From the NCBI GenBank assembly GCA_023935145.1, contig CM043699.1, forward strand, positions 125,894,036 to 125,958,035: a stretch of DNA of 64,000 nucleotides. The letters run 5' to 3'. The notes under the pieces are model-generated. The model was not told where the DNA came from and ran no database searches. It worked only from the letters and a program-made list of their open reading frames with translations. The position numbers and the translations under genes were made by a program. Below are positions 1 through 11,742 of the stretch, piece after piece (the first letter of the stretch is position 1; each line of letters begins with the position of its first letter). This stretch comes from Bretschneidera sinensis. Its lineage: Eukaryota > Streptophyta > Magnoliopsida > Brassicales > Akaniaceae.

Positions 1-354
1 ATCCATTGGGATGGTGGGAGTGGCGAGCAATTTGTTGATTATGCCTCTGTCGAATGCCACTAATTTCCCTCTAACCTTTACCTTCAGATTCGTGTGCTCT
101 GCAACATTTGCATAAAATTCATGCACAACCGAAATAATTACAGCTTCTGGTGTTGTGCAGAATTGTTCCCATTTTCGAGCAGCTATGATCTTGTGAATGA
201 GGGGGAAGTGTCCCTTGGTGATATTAAATCCCCGTTAAGGAATTGGGACTTTCTTGAGTTGAGAACGCTCAAACCTCTGTTCTGCTTCCTTTGAGACAAA
301 AATCTCGAAATTGTAACTGGTGGAGCTAGGTCTCACGCGTTTGGGAGGAGCCAT
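1..354 (-). pseudogene. extra ORF downstream of integrase (putative plant transposon protein type), partial
   Basis: The frame starts at an ATG at 354-352 (MAPPK, then a basic N-terminus) and leaves the window at position 1. The same protein is seen at 13720-14027 and 9849-10648. It resembles the domain found in many plant genomes as putative plant transposon protein, recalled here as Pfam Transposase_32. No membrane segment is visible, so nothing supports an envelope role despite its env-like position. One in-frame TAA lies in the first third of the frame. Its function is unknown. The position after integrase, a separate leader and a conserved upstream intron suggest it is expressed from its own or a spliced transcript. 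Confidence 0.7.
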
Positions 355-372
355 TTAATTAAGACTTTTGTA

Positions 373-758
373 CTTTAAATAATCAAACTTCAAACTGCAG
401 AAAACAACCAAGAGCAACACCCACTTCTGCACACAGATTCCCAAAAAAAAAAATTCAGTAGAACTTTCAATCCAAATTATGCAATGTCTTCAATTAATTG
501 ACTCTTGAATAACCCAGCATAATATAGTGCATATTTAACCCATTAGCACCAAAAATTTATTCAGCTACAGTACCCTTTTCTTCCAACTCACAGCCATGTG
601 AAAATTTTCAGCAAAAACTTATGAAAATGCAACTTATCCATTCATACCTTCCTCAATTTTTCATCAAATCACCATGTATTATAAGCTACCCATAAACGAC
701 TTAAGTGATTTCACTTAAAAATATGAAGTTTGGGAGTCTCAAAGTGGATAAATCTTAC
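373..758 (-). other. decayed leader intron of the extra ORF
   Basis: By alignment with A2 and A3, the donor TCAA|GTAAG is kept at 758. The acceptor, TTATTTACAG in the other copies, is disrupted here by a 4-base insertion and loss of the final G. The remaining AG at 373 could be used. The intron sits between an upstream leader and the ATG at 354. This is an inference from conserved splice signals in three copies. Confidence 0.5.
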
Positions 759-974
759 TTGATTAGAAGACCTCAACAGCACCCAAAATTACTTGAGATG
801 AGTGATTCTCGAGAAGGATGGAAGCAATCCATGGTGGAAAATGCAAAAGAGCCTGGATTACGTATTGCAATGGAGAAGGGAAGTGTAATTTTGGTGTTTT
901 GGAGGGAGAGAACAGCTGGAAATCTAATTTTGAAATGCTTTAACAGTGGAAGTAGTGTTTATTTAAACACTGGT

Positions 975-1200
975 GTGCAACCTGGTGCTGCAGCTCCCAC
1001 TTTTCAGCGCTGCAGCGCTGAATTTCTAGGCAGGGCAATGTGTGAGTGCAGGAACAGCGTGTGGGTGCAGGTCCTGGCGCTGCAGTGCCAAAATTGTGAG
1101 GCTATAGCACTGAATCTCTGACCTGGTTAGTGTGTAGGGGGAGGACCTGGTGCTGCAGTGCCAGAAATATGAGGCTGCAGCGCTGGAGCTCTGTCCTGAC
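975..1200 (-). repeat. internal array of GCGCTGCAGCGC-type palindromes (A1)
   Basis: Degenerate copies of a GC-rich palindrome built on CAGCGCTG and GCTGCAGC lie between the integrase end and the extra ORF. The same array type lies in the family A LTR just before the TATA box, so the internal copy may mark a second promoter. Short ORFs on both strands here are by-products of the repeat. Confidence 0.7.
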
Positions 1201-1360
1201 TCCAAGTAAGCCTGAAAATAAACCAAGAATACACACTGTAAGGCCATAGAAATTGAAGTAACAGATAAATTAAACAAAACAAAAACTTTGAAACACACAA
1301 AATAACTTCAAAAGGCAAGAAAAATAAAAAGTAAGAACCAAAATGGTAGTTCTAATTGAT

Positions 1361-1378
1361 AGTCTTTAGCTTGACTTT
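1361..1378 (-). promoter_or_regulatory. post-pol hairpin H1 (A1)
   Basis: On the minus strand AGTC and GACT flank the loop AAGCTAAA, a few bases after the pol stop. The same motif with different pairing bases occurs at this place in families B and C. Confidence 0.55.
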
Positions 1379-1383
1379 CGGAT

Positions 1384-2680
1384 TTATGACTCTTGGAGAA
1401 TGGTTGTGGACGATTGAGGGTCAAAAGTCCCCATAATGAAGTGCTTCAATCTATGCCCGTTAACCTTGATTGTCTCCTTGTTTTTCTCGTGTTGAACTTC
1501 AACGGCACCAAAAGGTGATACACTTATCACGGTGTATAGTATAGTCCACCGAGATTTTAGCTTTCCCGAAAATAGACGAAGGTGGCTATTGTACAGAAGA
1601 ACTTGTTGCCCTGGAACAAATTCTTTCCTCGAGATGTGTTGATCATGCCATTTTTTTTTCCTTGTACAGCTTTGCATTCTCATATACTCCTAGTCGAAGT
1701 TCTTCCAATTCATCAACCTGCAACAAACGCTTTTGTCCTGCGAGGGTTATATCAAAATTCAAGAATTTGGTGGCCCAATATGCTTTATGCTCGAGTTCAA
1801 CAGGAAGGTGGCAGGCTTTACCAAAAACTAGCCTATATAGTGACATTCCTATTGGTGTTTTGAAAGCCGTTCTATATGCTCACAAGGCATCATCTAATTT
1901 AAGTGCCCAATCTTTCCTAAAAGTATTCACGGTTTTTTCTAAAATTTGTTTCACCTCCCGATTTGAAACTTCTACCTGACTGCTTGTTTGTGCATGGTAT
2001 GAGGTGTCGAGTTTGTGAGTTACTCCATATTTTCTCAACAAGGTTCTAAATTGACGATTGTCAAAGTGTTTACCTCGATCACTAATTATTGTCCTAGGGG
2101 TTCCAAACCGGGTAAAGATGTTTTTCTTGAGGAATTGGAGAACGAATTTGGCATCATTAGTGTGGGTTGCTATGGCTTCTACCCATTTAGACACATAATC
2201 TACAGCAACTAGAATATACTAGTTTGACAAAGATGCAGGATAGGGTCCTATGAAATCAATACCCTAAATGTCAAATATTTCGCAAACAAGAATATTGTTT
2301 AAAGGTATTTCATTTCGTTTAGAGATGTTACCAATTCGTTGACACCTATCACATGAGGCGATGTAAGCCTAGGCATCCTTAAACAGAGTCGGCCAATAGA
2401 AACCTGATTGCAATACCTTTGCTGCTGTTCGATTTGCACCGAAATGTCCCCCAGTTTCTCTGTCATGGCAGTGATACAGAATATTGTTAAACTCATGCTT
2501 CGGCACACATCTGCGAATTACCTGGCCTGCACACAATTTGTATAGATGTGGATCCTCCCAAAAATAATGCTTCACGTCGGATAGGAATTTCTTTCTTTGT
2601 TGATAAGTGAAGTGCCTTGGGATCCAGTTTCCTACAAAGTAATTGGCGCAATCAGCAAACCATGGTGTCTCAGACACTAA
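1384..2680 (-). pseudogene. integrase region of A1
   Basis: The region encodes, in order, the His2Cys2 zinc finger ([10 protein letters not shown], then CDRC), the catalytic core with GIDF, the SDRGKHF aspartate and the E in EVSNRE, and a C-terminal chromatin-proximal domain that ends ILQES. The GPY/F-like motif, GPYTV in A2, is changed here to LYTV. Stops lie after the zinc-finger histidines (TAG at 2366-2368), in the core and at 1877-1879. A frameshift occurs in an A/T run near 1650. The normal role is strand transfer of the cDNA ends. This copy cannot make an active enzyme. Confidence 0.9.
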
Positions 2681-2699
2681 TAAAACAGAATCAAACGAA

Positions 2700-4567
2700 G
2701 AAATAAAAAATATTTTTTCATCCGAAAATTCTTCGTTGATGCTGATATTAGTCTCTTCCGATTTTTCGAGCCTTGATAAGTGGTCTGCCACTTGATTGTC
2801 AGTCCCCTTCTTATCTTTGATTTCTAAATCAAATTCTTGAAGTAGGAGAATCCACCTCAACAGTCTTGGTTTTGCGTCATTTTTCGCTAAAAGATACTTT
2901 AAAGCTGCATGGTCAGTATAAACAGTAACTTTTGATCCAATAAGATAGGATCGAAACTTATCAAATTCAAATACAACAACTAAAAGTTCTTTCTCGGTGG
3001 TAGTGTAGCTCAGTTGGGGTCTGGTAAGAGTGCGGCTCGCATAATAAATTATCCTGAAGACCTTATCTATTCTTTGACCAAGCACTGCTCCAACTACGGT
3101 GTCACTAGCATCACACATTAATTCAAACGGGAGGCTCCAATCTAGTGTTACTACAATAGGGGCAGTCACCAATTTATCCTTTAAAGTAGTAAATGCCTGC
3201 AAACAATCATCAGAGAAGTTAAACTTCACATCTTTTACAAGAAGATTAGAAAAAGGTTTAGAGATTTTTGAAAAATCCTTAATGAATCTCCTGTAAAATC
3301 CTGCATGCCCTAGGAAACTTCTGATGGCTTTGATTGAAGTGAGAGGTGGGAGTTTTTCGATCACATCCACCTTAGCTTTGTCAACATCAATACCCCTCGA
3401 TGATATTTTATGCCCCAACACTATCATTTCCTGGACCATGAAATGACATTTCTCCCAATTTAGTACTAGCTTAGTCTTTTCACATTGCTACAAAACTAAA
3501 GAGAGATTATGAAGGCAATCATCAAAAGTTAGACCAAATAGTGTAAAATCATCCATGAATATCTCTAAAAAAATTTCAGTCATATAAGAAAAAATTGCCA
3601 ACATGCAACGTTGAAAAGTTGCTGGTGCGTTACAAAGACCGAAGGGCATCCTCTTATATGCAAACGTGCCATAAGGACAAGTAAATGTCATCTTTTCTTG
3701 ATCCTCGGATGCTATAGGGATTTGATTATATCCCGAGTATCAATCAAGCAGACAGTAGAACTTGTGACCTGCCAATCTTTCCAACATTTGATCAATAAAA
3801 GGTAAAGGAAAGTGATCTTTTCTTGTGGCATCATTTAATTTTCTATAGTCAATACAAACCCACCAACCTGTCACAGTTCTGGTGGGTATCAATTCATTGT
3901 TATTATTTTTCACAACAGTGATCCCACCTTTCTTTGGTACTACTTGTACCGGGCTGGTCCAAGCACTATCAGAAATTGGATAAATAATACCTGCATTAAG
4001 CAGCTTGACTACTTCTTTCTTAACAACCTCCTGCATTGCTAGATTTAAGCGTCGCTGTGGCTGAACAGTAGGCTTGAAGTTCTCCTCAATGAGAATTTTG
4101 TGAGTGCAAATGGAAGGGCTAATTCCCTTGATATCCACTATTGTCCATCCCAAAGCCTTTTTGTGCCTTCTCAAGACTTCCAACAAGCGTTCTTCCATTT
4201 TACCTATCAATGAAGATGATATTATAACAGGGAAAATATTTTTCTCTAGATAAACATATTCCAAATGATCAGGTAAAGTTTTTAATTCGGGGGTTAATAT
4301 TGGTTCTTCTGGCACTTCTTTTCCCAATTCAGCTTCCAAATTCCTTGCTTCTTCTTGGATGACAAGTTCTTCAGTGGTGGTAGTTCCAGATTCCATGATG
4401 CATCTGTCCAAAGTATCTTCATTTAATGTCTTCTCCTGAAACTCTTCAATGAGGTCATCAACAACATCAGCATGAAAACAAGAAGAAGTAGATACATCAG
4501 ACGGATATTTCATGATTTTATACATATCAAAAACTACTTGTTCATCATTAACTCTCAAAATCAATTT
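2700..4567 (-). pseudogene. reverse transcriptase and RNase H of A1
   Basis: The N-terminal RT part has AGIIYPISDSAW and a CIDYRKLN block followed by HFPLPFIDQ. The palm has FGLCNAPATFQRC and the catalytic box FMDD (near 3550), then the thumb with [10 protein letters not shown]. RNase H follows with CDAS (near 3110), [14 protein letters not shown] and VADHLSR, ending near 2770. Three in-frame stops (TAA near 4565-4567, TGA at 3737-3739, TAG at 3485-3487) break an otherwise continuous frame. Athila-type RT of normal length. Confidence 0.92.
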
Positions 4568-5218
4568 CCCTTATTGTACATCAATCAGGGCTCTCCCTGT
4601 AGCAAGGAATGGACATCCGAGTATAAGAGGTACCTCCTGATCCTCTTCCATGTCAAGAACAATGAAGTCTACAAGGAATATAAATTTATCAACTTTTACT
4701 AGTACATCTTCTATAATTCCTTGTGGTCTCTTAATAGATCGATAAGTTAATTGCAATGACATTGTTGTTGTTTTGACTTCTCTTAATCCAAGTTTCCAGA
4801 AAATTGAAAGAGGCATAAGATTATTACTGGCACCAAGGTCACATAAAGCTTTATCAAAAAATGAATTTCCCAAAGTGCAAGGTATAGTAAAACTCTCTGG
4901 ATCTTTCAATTTTGGAGGTAGTTTGTTTTGTAGTATAGTGCTGCACTCTTCAGTTAACATTATCGTTTCGTGTTCCTCAAGCTTCCGTTTATTAGACAAA
5001 ATTTCCTTAAAAAATTTAGTGTAGCTAGGCATCTGTGCTAATGCCTCTGCAAATGGTATGTTAATATGCAACTTCTTGAAAATCTCTAAAAATTTTAAGA
5101 ATTGTTTGTCTAATTTTTCTTTTTGGAATTTCTGAGGATAAGGAAGAGGTGGCATATATTTAGTTTCAGAGTTAGAATCAATCAAACCTTTACCAGTAGA
5201 CTTCTTTACTGAAACTCA
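4568..5218 (-). pseudogene. aspartic protease region of A1
   Basis: The active-site block reads LCDLGASNNLMP, with the catalytic aspartate followed by LGAS. It is followed by the flap region and the LILGCPFLATGRALIDVQ block typical of plant gypsy proteases. The protease would cut the Gag-Pol polyprotein in the particle. The N-terminal part is the lysine- and proline-rich Gag-protease linker. Stops bound the segment at about 5216 and 4568. Confidence 0.85.
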
Positions 5219-6610
5219 TTTTTCCTCTTGCTCAGTCTCTTCTTTCTCGCCAACTTGCTGAGTAATTTCCTTAGGTTGTGGCTCTTCCAATTGTGTGCCG
5301 CTCCTTAGTGTTATGGCCTTGACATCCTCCTTAGGATTCTTTTCTGTGTTGCTCGGGAGGGAACCTTGTACACGTCCAGAAATTATGGTTGCTAGTTGAC
5401 CGACCTGAACTTTCAGATTTTTTATGGATGCTTCTTGATTTTGGAATCTAGTTTCTGCTATACTTAAGAATTTGGCCATCATATCCTCCAAGTTGGACTT
5501 TTTTTCTTGAGAAGGATATTCAGAATGAGGTTGCTTCATATTGTTTTGATTCCACGAGAAGTTTGGATGATTCCTCCATCCCTGATTATATGTGTTGCTG
5601 TATGGATTGTTCTGCCTGTGAAAATTTGAAACAAAATTAGCTTGTTCAGCAGATGAATTATATGCAAACTAATTATCTACTTGGTAGTTACTGTTGTGAT
5701 GGCCACTACCACCACACAATTCACATATTGTATGTGAGTTGGGATTAAGTCCATCAATCTTCTTGTTGAGAGTCTCCAGTTGTACTGCTAAAGCTGTAAC
5801 AGCATCTACATTGTGCAATCCTGAGGCTCCGTTAACAAGTAACCTTTCAATTGGCCATTGATAAGAGTTTGTGGCCATTTCTTATAGTGATTCAATGGCT
5901 TCTTCTAGAGTTTTTCTCATGATAGTGCCACCTGCAGCTGCATCAATCATGTTTTGGATTGTACTAGTTAAACCGTTATAAAAAGTTTGTACCTGCATCC
6001 AAGAGGATAACTCGTGATGAGAACATCTTCTCAACAGGTCTTTAAAACGTTCCCATGCCTCATAGAGTGACTCCCGATCGACCTGCAAGAACATAGTAAT
6101 TTCATTACGTAACTTTACAGTTTTTGCATGAGGGAAGTATTTCCCTAAAAACTTTTGTGCCAATTCTACCCATGTTGTTATGGATCCAGCAGGCAAAAAA
6201 GTCAACCAATTTTTGGCTTTATCCCTCAATGAAAATGGGAAAAGCCTTAAGCGAATTGCATCCTCTGATACTCCGTTATGCTTGAATGTGTCACAAATTT
6301 CAAGAAAATTAGTCAAGTGAAAATTTGGATCTTCTTGCGATAGGCCCCCAAACTATACTGAATGTTGAATCATCTGAATGATGGCAGGCTTAATTTCAAA
6401 ATTGTTCGCTTGTATAGGTGGTCGTCGAATGCTAGATTCAACACCATCCATCTTTGGCATGGCATAATCCCACAGCGCACGTTGCACCTCTGCATTGTTT
6501 CCTTCTGCCATTGTATTAACTGTTACTGGTGTCGCTCTTCTCAAAGCGTGAAAAGTGCGCTCAATCTCTGGATTCAGTTCTGCAAGTATTCTCCCACTAG
6601 TATGTGTCAT
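5219..6610 (-). pseudogene. gag of A1
   Basis: The start is the ATG at 6610 (MTHTSGRILAELNPEIE), about 100 bases after the primer site. The capsid-like domain has RLRLFPFSLRDKAKNWL, typical of Retrotrans_gag. It is followed by the RFKDLLRRCSHHEL block and a zinc knuckle CELCGGSGHH whose last cysteine is changed to tyrosine; A3 keeps the cysteine. Four in-frame stops (near 6352, 5880, 5668 and 5217) show the copy is dead. Confidence 0.9.
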
Positions 6611-6710
6611 GCACTAGTAACGAAAACCCTGCAAAATAGACTTACAAACTAAATTAATAAACTCTCAAATTAACTAGTAGAATCACAATAAATATAATAT
6701 TTTATTTCAG

Positions 6711-6728
6711 TCCCCGGCAACGGCGCCA
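6711..6728 (-). promoter_or_regulatory. primer binding site, tRNA-Asp (A1)
   Basis: The minus strand reads TGGCGCCGTTGCCGGGGA, complementary to the acceptor end of plant tRNA-Asp. It lies a few bases inside the LTR edge, where minus-strand cDNA synthesis starts. Confidence 0.92.
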
Positions 6729-6734
6729 AAAAAT

Positions 6735-8178
6735 TAATGCGATGAAATTGACACTAGTAAGTGCACTAATCGTTCAAGTAATAAAATGATGAGTAAATAT
6801 CGTTCCCAACGAGGACTGAGAAAATACTACAGAAATTATGACTCAACTCTTGCTGTTATTTGAGCAAACGAATAATTGTAGGAGAAAAGTTTACTAGCAA
6901 TTAACAAAAGGGAAAAACAGAACACAATAGTAAATAACGGAAGATTTGTAAACTTTGGAATGAAGACTCTTATAAACTAACGTGCTAAGGACTCGACTTC
7001 ACCTAAACAATTATTGACAAGAGTTTTGAATGGACAAATTTCGTTTATTATGTTTTTCAAGATGGTGGAATCCTTAATAAATTGGTTATCCTTATTCAGG
7101 TTTAACCACAATCTCAAGAATCATCAACTTCAAATATCCATATTCCAGGTCTATTCTAGATTAAATCAACTTAAGAAGCATTAAGTTCAATGGAATTCCT
7201 TTCAGTTAAATCTCTCTATTCGGTTACGGTTTAAACGGACCACATGAACTTTCTAGAATCCCTATTCGGTTACTCATATTTCATTCATGGCATGTTTTAC
7301 CCTGGCTTTGCATAGATAACAATCCAATATCATATTTATTAATTCAACCATTCATAAAAGCATAGCTTCTCTATTCGACACATTACTATGCCTCAAGAAG
7401 GAATCAAAATAATAAACAGCATTAAGAACAATAAAACACCCTCTTTGAAAAACAAAGTAAATTCCAACTTGTCCACATAGCACTCAAAACATAGATTTAG
7501 GATCCATCTATCTTTAACACAAAAATATCTACTCCATGATAATATTCAAAAAAATCATGTCCATATTATAAAACATCAACATAGCTATTATAAGAATAAT
7601 ACAAAACCGGAGAAGAATGATTTAAAAGCTTGATGCGTAGCCTCCCGGAGTGTCTTCAACTCTCCTTTTGCATCTCCTCTCCTCCAAATTCCGTTTTCTT
7701 CTTCTACAGCCGCGCCCTCCCTCTTGTTCAGCTAGGGTTTATATTTATAACTTTCAAAATCCGCGGGCTGGCACTGCAGCGCCAACATCCCAGCACTGCA
7801 GCTCCAAGACTTATTTCTAACCCTATTCTGGCGCTGCAGCTTCAACATCCCAGCGTTGTAATGCCAACTTTCTGTCAAAATCCTCTCTTTTTGTCAGCTA
7901 CCAGCGCTGCAGCGCCAACATCCCAGCGCTGCAGCCTTGAGTTTCTGTCTCCTTTACGCATTTTGGCCTTCTAGTGCTCTCTAGTGCTCCAGCAAGTGTC
8001 TGCACAGAAGATTTCTAAGACTTAGCATTGATTATTCAACTAAAACAACTTATTAGTAGAACAAGATAAATAAAAATCAAATTTCTAAAAACACATGCAA
8101 CACAATTCTAATGCTTAAGATCAACACCAAAAACGTGCTCAAAAGCAGTATAATAACATGATTTATTCAGAGTTATCA
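6735..8178 (-). repeat. 5' LTR of A1
   Basis: In element orientation the LTR starts TGATAACTCTG at 8178 and ends near GCATTA at 6735 (the other copies end in CA), about 1444 bp. A TATA-like box lies near 7738-7750. It is preceded in element orientation by an array of CAGCGCTGCAGC-type palindromes (7760-7975), placing U3 on the right. It matches the LTRs at 12309, 20305 and 23398. Confidence 0.92.
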
Positions 8179-8913
8179 ACCCAGTTTGGAACCCCTAAGA
8201 CAATAATTAGTCATCGAGGTAAACACTTTGACAATCGTCAATTTAGAACATTGTTAGGAAAATATGGAGGAACTCACAGACTCGGCACATCATACCATGC
8301 ACAAACAAGTGGTCAGGTAGAAGTTTCAAATCGGGAGGTGAAAAGAATTTTAGAAAAAACTATGAATACTTCTAGGAAAGATTGGGCACTCAAATTAGAT
8401 GAAGCTTTGTGTGCATATAGAACGGCTTTCAAAACACCAATAGGAATGTCACCATACAGGCTGGTTTTTGGAAAAGCTTGTCATCTTCTTGTCAAACTCG
8501 AGCATAAAGTATATTGGGCTACCAAATTCTTGAATTTTGATATGACCATTGCAGGACAAAAGCATTTGTTTCAGGTTGATGAATTAGAAGAACTTCAACT
8601 AGAAGCATATGAGAATGCAAAACTATACAAGGAAAAAACAAAAAAATGGCATGATCGACACATCTCGAGGAAAGAGTTTGTTCCAAGGCAACAAGTTCTT
8701 TTGTACAATAGCTAACTTCATCTATTTTTGGGAAAACTGAAATCTCGGTTGACTGGACCGTACACTGTGATAAGTGTCTCACCTTTTGGTGCCGTTGAAT
8801 TACGACATGAGAAAAACAAGAAGACGTTCAAGGTCAACGGGCACAGATTGAAGCACTACATCATAGGGACATTTGACCCTCAATCGTCCATAACCATTCT
8901 CCAAGAGTCATAA
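8179..8913 (+). pseudogene. integrase C-terminal half (A2)
   Basis: The fragment starts inside the catalytic core at [11 protein letters not shown]. It keeps the second aspartate region (here SHRGKHF, where other copies have SDRGKHF, so the catalytic Asp is lost), the E in EVSNREVK, and the GPYTV motif of the C-terminal domain. One in-frame TAA at 8713-8715 interrupts it; A3 has the same stop. The frame ends at TAA 8911-8913 after ILQES. The first codons before 8179 belong to the A1 LTR and are not part of the gene. Confidence 0.88.
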
Positions 8914-8918
8914 ATCAG

Positions 8919-8938
8919 AAAGTCAAGCTAAAGACTTT
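8919..8938 (+). promoter_or_regulatory. post-pol hairpin H1 (A2)
   Basis: AAAGTC and GACTTT pair over the loop AAGCTAAA, five bases after the integrase stop. Confidence 0.55.
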
Positions 8939-9094
8939 AAATTAGAACTAACATTTTGTTTTTATTTTTCTTGCATTTGAATTTGTTTTGTGTGTTTAAT
9001 TTTTTTTTTTGTTTGGTTTGTCTTTTAGTTAAGTTTTTATTGTTTTAAATGGGTTATTTTTGTTTTATTTTCAGGATTGATTGGAGTCAAGACC

Positions 9095-9215
9095 AAGAAC
9101 CAGCGCTGCAACCATACACTTTGGGCGCTGCAATGCTGATCAGCCCATTATGCAGAGTTTAGACCAGAGACTCAGCGCTGCACCCCTAGGAAGACACCGC
9201 TGCAGCGCCAAGTCG
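9095..9215 (+). repeat. internal palindrome array with TATA-like sequence (A2)
   Basis: Several CAGCGCTGCA and CGCTGCAGCGCC copies lie 20-150 bases downstream of a pyrimidine-rich acceptor-like TTTTCAG (near 9075). They lie just upstream of a GGGTTTTAAAAAC stretch near 9225. The layout array, then A/T box, then leader copies that of the LTR promoter. Confidence 0.6.
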
Positions 9216-9435
9216 TGCATTGGGTTTTAAAAACACGATCTCTCGCTGTTAGGTCATGTAAAAATTTCTAATTTCCAGTGCCTTTCTCTCTCCAAATCAC
9301 TAAAATTCAACCTTCTTCCCTCATCACACCACCAAATCAGGGTTCTTGTGCATCTTTCACCACAGATTGCCCCAGCTCTTCACGGAAATTTCACATCTCA
9401 AGTGCTTTTGGGTGACTTTGCTTTTTTCCAATCAA

Positions 9436-9830
9436 GTAAGGTTTCTTCATCTTAAGATAACAAAAATTTGGATTATTGAGTAAAATCACTCGATTTTTTT
9501 CTGTTTGCCTTACAATACATGGTGATTTGATGAGATATTGGGGAATGTAGAAACGAATAAGTTGAAACCTCTTATTTTTAGGTGGAAGTTTTTTTTTAAT
9601 TAACTCGACCGTTAGTTGGGAGAAAAGTGTGATTGTGGCTGCATGAAATTCTGGTGATGGTGGGTTGTCTATGCACTATATTATGCTGGGTCATTTGAGA
9701 CTCATTGATTGAAGACATTGCAAAGCTTTGATTGAAAGTTTTTATGCAAAAATTCTTTGGGAATCTATGTGTGTGGAAGAGTGTGTTGCTCTAGGTTGTT
9801 TTCTATAGTTTTGGGCTTGGTTATTTACAG
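9436..9830 (+). other. predicted leader intron before the extra ORF (A2)
   Basis: The donor TCAA|GTAAGG is at 9436 and the acceptor GGTTATTTACAG ends at 9830, 395 bases apart. The ATG follows 18 bases later. Both signals are kept in A3 (398 bases) and the donor in A1. The intron is A/T-rich, as plant introns are. Splicing has not been observed; this is a prediction. Confidence 0.6.
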
Positions 9831-9848
9831 AAAAGAAGTCTTGATCAA

Positions 9849-10648
9849 ATGGCTCCTCCCAAATGCGCGAGACCCGTCTCTACAGGTTACAATTCCTAAA
9901 TTTTTGTTTCCAAGGAAGCAGAACAGAGGTTTGAGCATTCCTAACTCAAGAAAGTCGCAATACTTGAAAGGGGATTTAATATCACCAAGGGACACTTTCC
10001 ACTCATTCACTATATCATCACTACCCAAAAATGAGAAACATTCTGCACAACACCAGAAGCTGTAATTATTCCGTCGTGCGTGAATTTTATGCGAATGCTG
10101 CCGAGCGCACGAATCTGAAGGCGAAAGTTAGAGGGAAATTGGTGGCATTCGACAAAGGCACAATTAATAAACTACTCATTACTCCCAACATCCCAATGGA
10201 TGAGTACAGTGCCTATGCTAGTGCGCCTGACCTAAACCAGGTAATCTGGGTTCTCTGTAAATTTGAGACACAATGGTAATTATCAGGTGATGAGCGGACT
10301 TCATTTCCATCGAGTGCAATGGATAGGACAGCGAAAGCTTGGCATCACTTTGGGGGCGCTTGTTTGCTTCCGATAACCCATTTAAGCGATGTCACAGAAG
10401 ACAGGGCAATCTTGTTATTTGCCATGTACCAAGGATTGAGTATTGATGTGGAAAGCATTATCCAAAATAGCATTTTATACAGCGCGAATTCGATCAGTGC
10501 AGGGTTGTATTTCCCATCTTTGATAACAACCCTTTGTGGCTCGTGTGGTGTTACCTGGACTGCTGGGGAACAAATTAAACAACCAATGCATCCTCTGGAT
10601 CTCAGAACTATCTACAGGATCACGGATATAGATCAAGCACCAAGTTAA
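9849..10648 (+). pseudogene. extra ORF of family A (putative plant transposon protein type)
   Basis: The start is the ATG at 9849 (MAPPK). Homology runs in pieces: a basic N-terminus with a stop after about 16 codons, then RGFNITKGHFPLIH shifted in frame. Next come the KAKVRGKLVAFDKG block, a TAA at 10277-10279, and AKAWHHFGGACLLPITHLSDVTEDRA with GLYFPSLITTLC, ending at 10648. The conserved W-HF, H-S-V, RA and FPSLITTLC spacing is what I recall of the plant transposon protein family (Transposase_32). Function unknown. The full frame would be about 265 residues. Confidence 0.7.
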
Positions 10649-10962
10649 GGAGCCTCTTCCTCACAGCCTCCGCCAGCACGGCAACAACGGAGTCTGTCAC
10701 TTTCTGATTGTTTGACAGCGGTTGAGGCAGAGCTTCATGAGCTTCGGCAATGGGGTCAGCAGTAGGCATCATACGTTGCGGGTTGTTTTCAAACCAATGA
10801 CCAGATGATGAGGATTTTTCCACTAATTTAGGAATTGACACACAGCGGCGTCCTTCGCTACCACCATATCATGATCGGAGGTAAGGACATTGACAAGGAT
10901 GATTGATTCGGCCTCTGACTAATCAGGGGAGTTCTTTCTCTTACTTTATGTTCAACTTTTAT

Positions 10963-10998
10963 ACATTCTGGACAATGTATCATTTAAGTTTGGGGGTG
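10963..10998 (+). promoter_or_regulatory. hairpin H2 with internal purine tract (A2)
   Basis: ACATT and AATGT pair over CTGGAC and are followed by AAGTTTGGGGGTG, identical to the true purine tract at 12296. The tract is about 1310 bases upstream of the 3' one and is a candidate second priming site. Confidence 0.55.
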
Positions 10999-11742
10999 GG
11001 AAAGTTATCTGAGTGTTGTGTGCTGCCCATGTTTCTAGTTTTTTTTTTCTTTCTGTTTGTTTTATATGAGTGCGTTATTTTGTTTGATTTTGATTTTTTC
11101 GATGATGAGAAATAGATTGACTTGATTATAGCCATTAAAAATTTGAATAATGTTGCGTTGTCTGTGTGCTTGAGTTTGTTGTTGGATTTATTTTGCATCG
11201 AACTCTTTGAACACAATGAGCACTTACACCTAAGCACTTTGTTGTCTTACTGTTTTGGAGAATGTTTATGTGTGCAATGTAGTTTCTTGAGATCTCATGG
11301 ACTCTAGAACATGTTTGAAGACCACTCGAGGTGAAATCCTAGTTAGTACAGTACCAAAGAAATGATTCAGGCCATGTTTGGAACGTTTGAGCTTTTCTAG
11401 CTAACTTTTGATATGTGATTATCCTTAGTTTTCCCCTTTTGAGCTTGAATATCCGTTGTTTTGTCACCCGATCATCTAACCTATGTTCAAAAAAAAAATG
11501 CCACAACTCTACTTTTCATCTATAAGCACATCGATTAATGAATGGACTATTCTCTTAAGTGGTGGCAGAGGATTGAGCAAGAGAAAGCGGTTTTCAACTT
11601 GGTTGTGTTAAGTATCAAATACTTCCCATCGATAGTGAGCAAGGGACCCTAGTCATAAGAGGGCAAGGAAAAGATCAAAGTTGAAAAGTTTCATTCATGC
11701 ATACAGAAACAAAGACTGGTGCTACTATAGTACAAGCATACG

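Larger units (their letters stand above)
1..8178 (-). mobile_element. A1: Athila-like Ty3/gypsy retrotransposon, 3' end outside window
   Basis: Read on the minus strand, the order is 5' LTR, tRNA-Asp primer site, gag, protease, RT, RNase H, integrase, a long leader with an intron, and an extra ORF. The copy runs off the window at position 1, so its purine tract and 3' LTR are not visible. Gag and pol form one reading frame broken by roughly ten in-frame stops and one frameshift near 1650. The right edge of the LTR (8178) abuts a plus-strand integrase fragment of the same family, so A1 most likely inserted into that copy (A2). The expected 5-bp target duplication would start ACCCA at 8179, but its partner lies outside the window. 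Lineage Athila/Tat is inferred from the RT and integrase sequence, the primer site and the extra ORF. Confidence 0.9.

Noticed and set aside
705..1298. ORFs of 90-138 codons on both strands near the left end
   Set aside because: They overlap the leader intron and internal palindrome array of A1 and have no counterpart in A2 or A3.
9849..10648. Envelope-like protein in the env position of family A
   Set aside because: No signal peptide or membrane segment is visible; the conserved blocks fit the putative plant transposon protein type instead.
10903..11307. Hydrophobic ORFs in the A2 3' region resembling small membrane proteins
   Set aside because: T-rich sequence over H2 and the purine tract; frames are not kept in the 22000-22425 copy.
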